Source: Limnephilus marmoratus
Taxonomy: Eukaryota > Arthropoda > Insecta > Trichoptera > Limnephilidae
DNA length: 64,000 bases
Assembly: GCA_917880885.1 (NCBI GenBank)
Contig: OU862928.1
Coordinates: 42,396,962-42,460,961 of the forward strand
Direction: 5' to 3'
The notes below the pieces were generated by a model. It was not told where the DNA came from. It saw only the letters and a program-made list of their open reading frames with translations, and did not search any database. The position numbers were made by a program, and so were the translations under genes. Every line of letters starts with the position of its first letter. Positions within the stretch are counted from its first letter, which is position 1. Below are positions 53,165 to 63,585 of this stretch, in pieces.

Positions 53165-53590
53165 TTAGCATTACCAGCACCCAGGAGGTGTTATTAGAAA
53201 AAGAAATTCCCTCATATCTTATGATATATTTGGGGATGCTGTGTGGAGGGTCAAAGAAAAGTGAATGTGGAGGTCTGGGAAAGAAAAAGGTATGAGGAGT
53301 GGGTAGGAATCTAGGGGTCAATATGTCCAGAAGTCACAGACCCATGAATCCATCCCTCCCACTGCGGTGCAAGGTGATGAATCGAGATTCCGGCTGTAGA
53401 GGCCAGCCTGCCATGCAGTAGATGGGCAAACGCATCCGCCGCCAAGACTTAGACGAACCTCACACCATGAACCTGGGCGCCCCTGCTAAGTCACCAAACG
53501 TAGAGAAACACTTGGGGAGGCCTATGGCAGGAGTGTTGGTTATCCAATAATGGTTCCCAGGGCGGTGGCATCCGTATCCACCTCCCAAAT
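53165..53590 (-). mobile_element. SINE-A, nearly full-length
   Basis: The minus strand reads from TTTGGGAGGTGGATACGGAT through TAACCAACACTCCTGCCATA, AACCCAGGTTCATGG and CACCGCAGTGGGAGGGATGG to a decayed 3' hairpin and A run (T run 53153-53165). Confidence 0.75.
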
Positions 53591-53598
53591 TGTTTTAA

Positions 53599-54263
53599 CC
53601 CGTTTAATCATAGGAGATCCAAGTTGTCCCAAAACATCATATGCCGTTATAATAACAGGAGACCCAAATTGTCCCAGAGCGACCGTGCATTATTAAAAGT
53701 TAGATATCTCTCTTTCTGTAATGTGAATATTTGTGATTTCTTTTATGTTAGAAACGGAAAGAAATAATGCTTCTCATTATTTTAGAATTATATGAGCTAG
53801 GTTGTTCAGATATTTTACAAACCTGATAAAAAGTGATGGTTTGATTTTGCGCCTATTTGTGACGTAACCCACATTTAATTTTAAAATAAAATTGTATGCA
53901 AGTGATAAATAGTGAGGTGACAGTTTTATTACAAATTTTGTTTAGAAAAGGAATCTGAATTTAAAATTTGAAGTTTATTCTATTTTAATTACTTTAATTC
54001 AAAATTCGCAGGTATGCATTTTTTAGCCAATTTACGTTTCCAATATTAAAATTTTAATATTTATAAACAAAAATGTTGATTTCTAATAAACATATCGGAA
54101 AGATTATTTTATCTAAATTTTAGAACAATTTTTATTTTTGCAAAAGCGTTAAAAGAACTAATAAATAGGAACATTTAAAATGCATGGGAAGAACCAGGAA
54201 TTTTGCGCGCAAACTTTGACAGGCAAAAGATGACAGAAAATTATTTTCTTATTATTCGAAGGG
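53599..54263. mobile_element. piggyBac-like MITE
   Basis: TTAA on both sides (53595-53598 and 54264-54267), with ends CCCGTTTAATC and (inverted) CCCTTCGAATA. AGATCCAAGTTGTCCC and AGACCCAAATTGTCCC (about 53609 and 53667) are a subterminal repeat. Non-coding, no transposase. Confidence 0.45.
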
Positions 54264-54397
54264 TTAAATCAGACCCATAAAATCACTTTGGGGGATCTAT
54301 GATCAGAAAAGAGGAAGAAACACTTCGCAACTCGATTAAATTCAAATAAATAAAACAGACGGCAATTTGGGCTATTAAACAAAATAATAAAAAAAAA

Positions 54398-54640
54398 CTT
54401 GTGTCCAGTTCACACACGGTAGAAGTGAAATCTTCAAAAAACTGAAATAGACAATTGTGGGAAGGCTACGATGCACCGCATAGAGAGGAAACCGATTCTT
54501 CTACGTCATTCTCTCGCTGGTTAAATCCTATAGATGTAAATGTTTATCTCTTTTTAGTGTCGATTTTTCGTTTCATCGAGTTTCAAATCACAACGGTGCT
54601 AAAGAAGTTTTCACTTCAAAAAATAAACCCAAAAGTACAA
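54398..54640 (+). repeat. Dispersed repeat X, both parts
   Basis: 54398-54510 matches 14647-14750 and 54508-54625 matches 16148-16290, here adjacent. The two parts therefore belong to one family that is separated at 14.6-16.3 kb by the Helitron and other sequence. Nature unknown. Confidence 0.5.
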
Positions 54641-54734
54641 TAAGGAGGAAACCGAAATCAAACAATTACCGGAAAATGGCTTAAAACAATATTTTGAAAA
54701 GAAGTTAAGCTTTAGGAATGGTGGAATCGTTGAG

Positions 54735-55043
54735 CGAAATGAATAAAATTAAGAAAGGGACCGATGGTTTGGGCATGAAGGAGAAAAGGAGTTTAAGGAG
54801 AATATATGATGCAAATGCGAATGGTAGAAGAACTCGGCGACGCCCGAGGAAGACACGGCACGACCAAGTGAATCAGATACTTGAGTCAAGTCATGTCAAG
54901 AGTCAGATTAAAAGAAGAGCCTGTGTGAGACGACGTATGAATATGAACGAGGCAAGGAGTGTGTGCCAAGATAGAGTTGTTTGGCAGTTCGTCCTCTCTG
55001 CCTACCCCTGTGGAAACGGCGTGATGGTTAGTTAGTTAGTTAG
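54735..55043 (+). pseudogene. RTE-B C-terminal region
   Basis: An open frame ending at about 55033: MNKIKKGT, then a deleted WFGHVERM block, RRIYDANANGRRTRRRPRKT, HDQVNQILESSHVKSQ, MNMNEARSVCQDRVVW and PCGNGV, followed by GTTAGTTAGTTAG. RTE-like RT tail. No catalytic core. Confidence 0.8.
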
Positions 55044-55418
55044 GGATTGTTGAAATAATTTTGTTTTTAAAGCCCGTTTAAATTTAGACAAATTTAAGAG
55101 CTGAGGAAATCCACATATTACAATAAATTATGGTCACTGCTCTCCCACGGATGTCGTCAACATCCCCCATTAAAAAGCAGCCAAGTATGTTTTCCTCATC
55201 ATAAATTTTCACAGTTGCACCAAGTTAAAATGAATTAAAACTGAATTACGATGTTCCCACACGCGACTACTAACTATGGGTTACTGCTGAAAAACAAGTT
55301 CGTCACACTTCTCCACCCGTCGTTAGGGCAATTATAAGAAAAGTCATTACGTAGAGTGCGATTACTGTGAAACTAATCGGAGCTGCATTGGTTATTGCAT
55401 TTCGTTAACTTTACTTAA
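55044..55418. other. No recognisable feature
   Basis: Nothing assigned. Confidence 0.4.
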
Positions 55419-55667
55419 CCCTCCGACGAGTGACAAGGTCTGGACAGACCTTTCGATTTTAAAAATTTAATAAATGTTTTATCTCCTTTTATTGTATAAA
55501 GTTGTTAATTTAAGATTTGACTGCTCTGGCACTAGAAATTTGCTGTCTTTACAAGTACCCCCGAACCATATTAGATGGAATATATTATTTTAAAACATTA
55601 ATTTCATGTTCAATTCTGTTATGGAGATTTTGTTATATATAGAATCGGCAATGAAGTTTTTTTTATA

Positions 55668-56066
55668 TGAATACCGCACAAGAGTCCCAACTGCTTCCGT
55701 TTGGAGCCAGTGAGTCTATGGCATCCCCAATTGGGGTATGTTGTTAGGCTGAAGGTACTGGGGAGGGGAAGGAGATGGGGGAGAGGAAGGTGGGAAAGTA
55801 CCTGGCTATTCAGATCTGGTTACCAAACACGGCTAAATCCATTTCAAGCAACGTTTCAATTCTGAATTGTGGTTTTACACCAGGGCGATATTGAGAGTAT
55901 CTTTCACTCTGGAAAGTGCCGCAAATATACTATATATTATTTTAAATTAATAAATTATGAAAAAAACACAAATTAATCAAATATGATTTATTTGCCACGC
56001 CGGGATTCCATCCTGCGACCTTCGGATTGTGAATCAAGAGCCTTACCGCTGGACTACGCTGGCCGT
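55668..56066 (-). mobile_element. SINE-T, full-length copy
   Basis: The minus strand has the tRNA-like head (GCGTAGTCCAGCGGTAAGGC with B-box-like GGATGGAATCCCGGC), body and 3' region with CCCCAATTGGGG and the GCGGTATTCAT end. Lies inside the piggyBac-like element. Confidence 0.8.
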
Positions 56067-56899
56067 CCATAGATTTTTTCGATTTGAATTTTGACTCATT
56101 CAAATCAAAACCCTTTCATCACTTTTTGGTTAATGTAAATAACGAGTAATCATAATTTATGCATGCGCTTGTATTCACAAAAATTTTTGATTTTTTTTTC
56201 TTGTATTTAGGTTTTGTGGGTTTTTACGGTTAGTGTGATAATAACTTAAAATGAATATTGAATTTCACGCCTTATTTTTATAATTTGTTTTATTTATTTA
56301 TGTACTGTTGTTTTTAATTTAATTTGTAATCTTTGTGCAAAAGTCCGACAGGACGTTAATAATTAAAACACTTATTTTTCTGGCTTGCAAGACCTTGTTC
56401 AGAAGGAGCGTGAAACTTGCCGCTCCATTGCCTTTGGTACTACGCGAGTATTTACGCGTATACTTCTGGAATGTCGTATATTTCGTGGTGATTTTTTTAA
56501 AACCTATTTTGTATAGAAACACTACAAGATCTATGCAGACCTAAAAAATATTTTTTAGGTAGTTGGTGTGTGTTTTCGTGATCGGATGCTTATTAGAACG
56601 TGTTTTCGAGGTAGTTATTTCTGTCCCATTTTAAATTAAATTGAGTTTAGTTTGGCAGTTCCGAGCGAGAAACTGATAAATGAAGTTTGTTCGTAGTTGC
56701 ACTGGCCCGACAGTTGGTAATTCAACACATTAAATTAACATTTAACAATTAATAGAACGAGCCACCAACCCAAAGGTACATGCATATCTGTATATCAAAC
56801 ACGCTATGTCTTTTTCAGTATTCTGGTAAGTAATTGAAATATACACATATATCTTATCTATATCAAACAACAATCATGAATTTTATACTATCTAAATAA

Positions 56900-57183
56900 T
56901 CTTTACATAGTATAAAATGAAGTTGCTCCCGCTGACTGTGCGCTTAGATCTTTTAAACCAATTGATAGAGTGATTCACGAGGAAGGTTTTTAGGTATCTA
57001 ATTTGTCAAGATTTTGTAAAAATTGATTGAAATATATAAATAAGAGCTGGCAGCGGGCAGTGGGCAGCGGGCAAGCAGCAAGCGGGTGGTGTGGATTTGA
57101 TTTAACAGACAGCGTTGGTTACAAGGGTTGGGTAATGGCGTGGCGTTGTTTCGTTAGCCACAGCAATATGTGTCCAGGTCTAA
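56900..57183 (+). mobile_element. Helitron-like element, family J, copy 2
   Basis: Starts A|TCTTTACATAGTATAAAATG as at 15114 and shares the GGCAGCGGGCA...AAGCGGGTGGTGTGGATTT and GCCACAGCAA blocks. The terminal hairpin is mutated (CCACAGCAATATGTGTCC) and CTAG is reduced to CTAA. Internally shorter than copy 1. Confidence 0.65.
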
Positions 57184-57252
57184 TATTATAAGGTAGTATA
57201 ATATAAGGTCTGCACAGACCTTATCGCCTGCTGGATGCCGCTCATCGGAGGG

Positions 57253-58204
57253 TTAAAACAGAGTTGACCGGATTTCCTCTCGCAGGACCGGGCTCTAACT
57301 AGGTCTGGAAAGTTGGGCGGCCAATCAAATTAATTAGCGCCAGCGAAGTGGCGCAGAAATAGTACGGAGAAGAGAAAGAGAACAGAGCGGAATATCGCGC
57401 TAGAATTTAATATAATTTAGGATGTGGTTTCAAAATTTGTACTGTGAAAGTTTGTTTCGCCCAGTTTCGTGAGCTAGGCTGCCAACGACAACTTTGAAAA
57501 GAATTTTATTTACGTGTTGTATTTTTTATGCTTGTCGATATTTTTTTTTAAATTTGTTTCAGTGATACTAACTACAAAAGGTACATTAGTATATTTTTTT
57601 TTATTATGTGAGTAAAACCTCAATTTGTTATATTTATTCACTGAAAGCAATATTAGCAATTTTCAATCAAAAATTTGAAACAGAAATAAGAAATCTTTTT
57701 CGGATTATTCTGTTTCAAATTTTCGTCCACTGGGAGGCCATGGGGACACTGGTGTACCCTATGAAATTAAAAAAAATAATCTTTTTATATGCGATTTTGA
57801 CCCTTATGTATAAAGAAACTGTATGAAAACAAGGTCAAAATCGCTTGCACCAATATCTCTATAGGTAGGGTAAAAAATTTCATTCATGTGGCAACTCTAG
57901 AATTTTTGTAATTAATTTATCTCTGACTTCAGACCGCTGTCAAAACCGAAAAGTCGTCAGTTTTAGCATATAAAGGTATTTATTTATTATCAATCACCTT
58001 TGAAATGTGTTTTTTCCACGTAGGATGTCTATTCAGGTTTATGAAAAAATAACAATATCAGTTTATTTTCGTATTTACACGGATATTTAAGCAAAATTCG
58101 GGAAGCCAAATTTTCGCGCCTTTGTTCTTGGCTACCCAGTCGCATATATTATTATCTTTGGTTAAATATTACAAAATGAGATTTTATCAATTTCTTTTTT
58201 TACG
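57253..58204. other. No recognisable feature
   Basis: No coding signal or known repeat. A 72-codon plus frame at 57608 has no recognisable motif. Confidence 0.45.
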
Positions 58205-58560
58205 ATGGTTCCACACGTGAGTATGTCATCTTTGGGGATGAAGTTATGGGAAGGAAAAGGTATGAGGGGTGGGTAGGAATCTCGGGGTCAATGTGTCCGG
58301 GAGTGACGAACGTACGCATCCATCCATCCCACTGCGGTGCAAGGCGATGAGTCGAGAACATCCTGCTGGAGAGGTCTAGGTTAGGTTAGGTTAGGTCTCG
58401 CTCAACCAGTATCTCAAAGATGTCTACAGTCGGCAAACGTAAACCCTGGCACCCCTGCTGGGTCACCAAACGCAGCGAACCACTCGGGGTGACTATGGCA
58501 GGGGTGTTGGTAATTCAATAAATGATTCTCGGGGCGACGATTCCCATATCCACCTCCCAA
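58205..58560 (-). mobile_element. SINE-A carrying a TTAGG run
   Basis: The minus strand runs from AATTGGGAGGTGG through TAACCAACACCCCTGCC..., interrupted at 58377-58397 by GGTTAGGTTAGGTTAGG, to the inverted TTCCTTCCCATAACTTC and a damaged 3' end (GTGTGGAACC). The TTAGG run sits in the GAGAGGTC block. Confidence 0.7.
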
Positions 58561-58992
58561 TTTGTTATCTTATATAACTGGCCCGCTCATTTGGAATATC
58601 TTTCCCTCAGCTCTTACTAATATCCAGAACTTGGCTGAATTTAAACGAGCTTTAAAAACAAACTAATGTAAAAAATCTTATCATTCATGAATCTTAACTC
58701 CTTTTCAAGGTTCTCTAATAAGCCATGTTCTCAAGTTTACGGTAATTATTTGTTTTCTGTTTCCTTCTTACTGTACTTTTATGTTTACTGTGCTCTCAGA
58801 AGGTTTCTTATTTCTAAGCGTAAACTGCCTCCTGTTCTATATTATATTTTAGTTTTAATGATTCTTGTTGATTGACACCGTTATTTTGTATCATTATTTA
58901 TTTTCCTTTGCCAAAACAGCACTGTTCTTGTTAATTTTATTTTCTTGGCATTGCTTTTATATGCTGCACATATATTGTTTACGATTTTCACG

Positions 58993-59275
58993 GCCAAAAG
59001 TATTTTCGTTATTTGTTTTTGGGGTGTTATGCCGTACCTGCGCTACCTCCTTCTTTAGCCAACGTTTTGGACATCGTTGCAGTGTCCATCATCAGAACAG
59101 ATCCGGCAGATCCGGTAGAAGTATAATTTTTAATAAGCACACATTTCAACACTAAAAATTACACATCTACCGGATCTGCCGGATCTGCCCTGATGATGGA
59201 CACTGCATGTCGGAAACGTCGACTAAAGAAGGAGGTAGCGCAACACGGCATAACACCCCAAAAACAAATTACGAA
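58993..59275. mobile_element. PLE-like palindromic insertion
   Basis: The left half is the inverted copy of the right half: TTTTCGTTATTTGTTTTTGG...CTACCTCCTTCTTTAGCCAA against TTGGCTAAAG-type sequence ending CCCCAAAAACAAATTACGAA. Arms of ~120 bases flank a centre of about 40 bases (GTAGAAGTATAATTTTTAAT...). Each arm has CTGATGATGGACACTGCA, with GAAAC after a short stem in the right arm. Confidence 0.7.
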
Positions 59276-59337
59276 AATGCATTTATATTCTTGGTTTCCA
59301 ATTATTTCCTCATTATTTTGTAAAGACTCGTAATTTT

Positions 59338-59722
59338 ATATGAATACCGCACAAGAGTCCCAACAGCTCCCGTTTGAAGCCAGTGAGACTATGGCATCCC
59401 CAATTGGGGTATGTTGTGAGGCTGAAGGTAATGGGGAGATAGGGAAGAGGAAGGTGGAAAAGTACCTGGCTATTCAGATCTGGTCACCAAACACGGCTAA
59501 AGCCATTTCAAGCAACGTTTCAATTCTGAATGGTGGTCTTACACCAGGGCGATACTAAGAGTACCTATCTTCCACTCTGGAACGTGCCTCAAATATAATA
59601 CATATTGTTTTAATATAACACCAATTAATCAAATAAAATTTATTTGCCACGCCGGGATTCGATCCCGCGACCTACAGTGTGCGAGTCAAGAGCCTTACAG
59701 CTAGACTACGCCGGCCGCCGTA
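59338..59722 (-). mobile_element. SINE-T, full-length copy in L2-like LINE
   Basis: On the minus strand: head with GTAGTCTAGCTGTAAGGC and GCGGGATCGAATCCCGGC (excellent B box), body, 3' region with CCCCAATTGGGG, end GCGGTATTCAT. CGTAA at both edges (about 59329 and 59720) may be the target duplication. Confidence 0.8.
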
Positions 59723-59810
59723 AGGAACACTACGATTACTTTTTTATAGTTCAGCGCACTCGAAGTGAAATAACACATAACTGCGCTATACAAATACTAC
59801 GTTATTATTA

Positions 59811-60485
59811 TTATTATCATTATAACCAAAAACAACAAAGTGAAAACATCTAAAATGTATTAATCTCCAAAATTTTGTTATTCCAAAAATAAAAATAAAG
59901 TAACTATAATTCTTCAAGGGGTTCAATGATAAAACACGTTAACACTTTCTCAATGTACACTATTTGTGTTTGCTAGTTGACAATAAAGGTTTAAAATGTT
60001 CTCCCGCAACGGAAGTGTTAACGACTCTCTCAATCGCTAAAACAAATATGTAATGTACACGGCTTTAGTATCGCAGTAGACTACGACGTAAAGTCTTCAT
60101 TTTGCAAATCTCCCAGCGAGTTCTACGCTCTCTACGTGTGCGCTAAAAAGGCGTAAAAAATAAAAGCACATGGTCGCCAGACGTGGCGGGAAAAATCACG
60201 CGTCGGCCATTTTGTGAAACAGCTTCCGGTCGGATTCGCGCCAAAATCTCCCCAACACGTCAAACTTCCGGTAGGCAGTTATTTTCCTAATAGGTGTGCA
60301 ACAAAGTCTTATTAACTGTGTAATTTAAGGTGTTAGAACATGTGTGTAGATTGTTATTTATCTGTAAGAGGAGCTGCCATTTTGAGGCCAAAATACCCAA
60401 CCAAACTGAATAATTTTTTTTAATCCAAAGTTATAGTAAAAATTAAGTAATTTAACTATTTTATTTATTTAAATATTTCACAACT
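59811..60485. other. No recognisable feature
   Basis: Nothing assigned. Confidence 0.45.
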
Positions 60486-60815
60486 TGCGAAGCGCGAATG
60501 GGTACCGCCACCCCGGAAACCATTTATTGATTAACCAACACCTATGCCATAGGTCACCCCAAGTGGGGGGGTACTTTTGGTGACTTAGCAGGGGTGCCCG
60601 GGTTCTTGGGGTGAGATTTGACTAGGTTTTGGCGGCGAATGACCTGGACACACTGAACTTCAAATTCCAACCCAAACCTCATACTTAACCTTTTCCTTCC
60701 CAGACGTCCTCTCCTTCCTTTCCTTAAAAAAACTTTTCATGCAGCATCCCCAAAGATGACGTAGGCCCTGAAGGTAATTATTTTCCTCGGGGCCTCCTTG
60801 ACGTAAAAAAAATTA
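60486..60815 (+). mobile_element. SINE-A, internally deleted
   Basis: From CGCGAATGGGTACCGCCACC to the GGTTTTGGCGGCGAATG block, a jump to CCTGGACACACTGAAC, then the TTCCTTCCCAGACGTCC and CAGCATCCCCAAAGATGACG tail. The inner hairpin is kept (GCCCTGAAGG...CCTCGGGGC). Confidence 0.75.
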
Positions 60816-61085
60816 AAGAATTCTATTTTGAATTATTTTGGAGGCAACTGCGTATTTTTTTGTGAGTTAATTATAATTATTTAAAAAAATATCTTGCCTT
60901 ATCCACCGTGTTAATATAATGAAAAATAAAAAAATATATCCTGCAAAATGTGTTCCTTTAATCAGTAATTTGAATTTAAATACGACAAATTCATGTTCCG
61001 ATGTAAATATATCATTTGCAACTTAAATTTCTACCGATCAAAATGCTTTCTTTCAATATCTTTTATTGTTTATTATATCTTTCAA

Positions 61086-61873
61086 TATCTTTTGCCCCCG
61101 GCTTCACTGGCATAGTGTTAGCGGGGTTCCCACTCCGCCTCCTCCATCTTCCTTATAACTACTCCACTTCCCCCTCCCTCTCCACCCCTCCCCACATACT
61201 CTCACCACCCCCTCCATAAACGTTATATTCATTTTTCAAACAGCTCGCGTGCCACCTATTTAAGCGTAACAATCAAACACACGCAGTTTCGCATTTATAA
61301 TATTAGTATTTTACATATTTGAATTTTAACTATCAAAGAGATCTCCATAGTAACCTAAACAAATTACAAAATGACAGCGCACGTTAAATAATTACTCATA
61401 GTTACCAACCAACGATGTGTTTTGCTTTTCGTCTGGACAATAAACGTATAATAAATAATTTCATAACGCTAGACCTTATTCATAACGCCAGAGCTTACCA
61501 ATATACACAACCTATATTACACGCAAATAATATTTGTAATAAGTGAAACAATTTTTAAAATCCATTCAGTATTTTTTGCGTGAAAGAGTAACAAACATAA
61601 ATACATCCATACATCCATACATCCATACATCTATACATCTATACATCCATACATCCATACATCCATACATCCATACATCCATACATCCACACATCCATAC
61701 ATCCATACATCCATACATCCATACATCCATACATCCATACATCCATACATCCATACATCCATACATCCATACATCCATACATCCATATATCCATACATCC
61801 ATACATCCAAACATCCATTTATCCATACATCCATACATCCATACCAACTTTCGCCTTTATAATATCAGTAGGA
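61086..61873 (-). mobile_element. Helitron-like element, family H, with microsatellite expansion
   Basis: The minus strand starts A|TCCTACTGATATTATAAAGG, includes GTTACTCTTTCACGCAAAAA, and ends GCCGGGGGCAAAAGATA, where other copies have CTAG. The C/T-rich block at 61130-61215 corresponds to the G-rich cargo of other copies. The (ATCCATAC)n at 61601-61844 expands a short ACATACAT segment present in other copies. Confidence 0.65.
61601..61844. repeat. (ATCCATAC)n microsatellite
   Basis: About 30 copies of an 8-base unit with few variants (ATCTATAC, ATCCACAC, ATCCAAAC). The long frames on both strands (for example 61543-62022) result from this array. Confidence 0.95.
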
Positions 61874-62135
61874 TAATAAATATAGTATTTTTTATGTTTA
61901 GCTTTTACTCGCAAATAATTTACCGAAGTTGCCTTAATTATAAAATATTAAAATCTTCAATGGCATATACCTATTTTAGAATTTGCAAAACAAATAAATT
62001 AAATAGTACATATCCGTACTAGATATTTTTGATATACCCTTTGATTGCTAAAATATTTTTTTAAATTTGGTTGGGTATTTTTATTCAAATCCAAAATTAA
62101 GATTTGTATGAAGCAGGCCGAAACGAGCCGCGCAT
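61874..62135. other. No recognisable feature
   Basis: Nothing assigned. Confidence 0.4.
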
Positions 62136-63421
62136 CCGCACAGTAATGAAAATTCATTGGTCATTTGTTTCAAAAATTTTGACAGAGTTGTGTGGCGATT
62201 GATCCTCTCTGCCTACCCCTGTGGGAAACGGCGTGATAGTTAACTACGGGCAGGTAAAGTATATTAGCTACATTTGATCTATTAACTAGACATGTTTCAC
62301 CTCTCTGCGCATTTACCATATTCCCTGCGAGAATTTGCGCTGAAAATCGGGTGAATCAGCCAAATGAAGACGTATTTGACAACCACGTTTGGGACAAATT
62401 GCCCCTTAGAACGCGTGCCACAGGGCTTAGGCAGGACCTGTAATTTACGCTGAGGAGTAAAACCAAGGTGATTCTAGGCTCTATGGTCTATTAGAAAGGT
62501 ACCTGATGCTTTCCCTGTTAAAAGGAGAAGCCTCTAATTATTACCTTCGTGTAGATATACTCTATGGTCTTTGCCAGCGGTTTTAAAACTTTTTATAGTC
62601 GCCATCGCTATTTTAGTAAAAAAAATCTCTTACACTCAAACCCACCAGCTTTTAATGTGTTAAATGGTGTGCACGATGTATAGGTACGATTTTCATAGGC
62701 GTAATTTTCTTCCATGGTTGATTCAAAAACAGATATTGGAGGGGACCCACCACTTTCCCAACGGCGTTATAAGGAAACATAATATGGTTTCCTCCTTCAC
62801 CGCACACGTCAAGACTCTACTTTTTTTTTTGAACGAAGCTACATTTATTTGAACGACTCTAGACCCTCCAATGTCCATGCATACGGGGTTAGTAAGCAGT
62901 ATGCAAGTACTTACGTTAACATTATACAAAAGATAAATAAAAGTAGCAGCCCGTGGAATAGTTCTTCTGAAATAGGTAACTTCAGAAAGAGATAATAGTG
63001 TTAGTAAAAGAAAAAGAAAAATAAATATAATGGCTATGACCAGTTGAAGAAACCTTCTGTAAATAAAATAAGTAATGAGGAAAAAACAGTTATACGATTA
63101 TTTTATAATGTAAGTAATTACTATAATAGCGGAAAGAAAATAAAATATATAAAAAGAAAATCCAGAGAAAGTATTCCATAGACCACCGGGCAGTCACATT
63201 GAGAATGCGTATAGCTATCGGCCCAACCGCAAACGATGCTCGAAGTCCGCGTCCTTTAGCCGGTTCAAAAACAGATAGACTATAGAAATGTATAATATAC
63301 TTTACCTGCCCGTAGTTATCTATCACACCATTTCCTGAAGTGTTAAGCAGAGAGGATCAATCGCCACACAACTCTATCAAAAATTTTGAAACCAAAAACA
63401 TATGATTTTTCATTACTGCGC
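62136..63421. repeat. 1.3-kb inverted-repeat structure carrying RTE-B ends
   Basis: The left arm 62136-62266 and right arm 63294-63421 are inverted copies, about 85% alike by eye. Each includes an RTE-B 3' end fragment (GTTGTGTGGCGATTGATCCT...GCGTGATAGTTAACTAC, without the GTTA tail) followed by GGGCAGGTAAAGTATATT. The 1.03-kb interior has no recognisable coding content. Either a DNA element that captured an RTE end, or an inverted duplication. Confidence 0.6.
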
Positions 63422-63585
63422 AAAACAAACTGTTTTTTTTTAATATCTAGAAGGTACACATAAGTCCTATTTTATTTATTTCTGTTTTATATTTTAAATA
63501 TGGGCTATTAAAGATTTTAATATTAGAGGCAACTTGGGCAAATTGTTTGCAAGTAAATGATAAACGTAACAAAATTATAATGACA

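Larger units (their letters stand above)
55419..57252. mobile_element. piggyBac-like non-autonomous element with nested insertions
   Basis: TTAA borders (55415-55418 and 57253-57256). Inverted ends CCCTCCGACGAGTG and, inverted, CCCTCCGATGAGCG. Subterminal hairpins AAGGTCTGGACAGACCTT (left) and AAGGTCTGCACAGACCTT (right). 1,834 bases, including a SINE-T copy (55668-56066) and a Helitron-like copy (56900-57183). No transposase recognised in the rest. Confidence 0.7.
58577..59810 (+). mobile_element. L2-like LINE 3' end, copy 2, split by two insertions
   Basis: GGCCCGCTCATTTGGAATAT (the PLIWN codons) onward matches 48829 and following. The sequence reaches about 58992, resumes at about 59276 (TTTCCTCATTATTTTGTAAA) and again at about 59723 (GGAACACTACGATTAC), ending with the GCGCACTCGAAGTGAAATAA block at 59754 and ATT repeats. 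The gaps hold a PLE-like palindrome and a SINE-T. The coding end (SALTNIQNLAEFKRALKTN) is present with a stop. Confidence 0.75.

Noticed and set aside
57608..57826. Small gene (72 codons)
   Set aside because: AT-rich chance frame with no motif and no repeat in the window. Likewise the frames at 47744-47956 and 33402-33647.
59160..59275. Confirmed hammerhead ribozyme
   Set aside because: CTGATGA and GAAAC are present, but an extra base separates the core from stem II and no stem III or cleavage triplet could be placed. Kept only as a hypothesis in the findings.
61543..62022. His/Ile/Pro-rich frame on the plus strand and Cys/Met/Asp/Val-rich frames on the minus strand
   Set aside because: Translation of the (ATCCATAC)n microsatellite.
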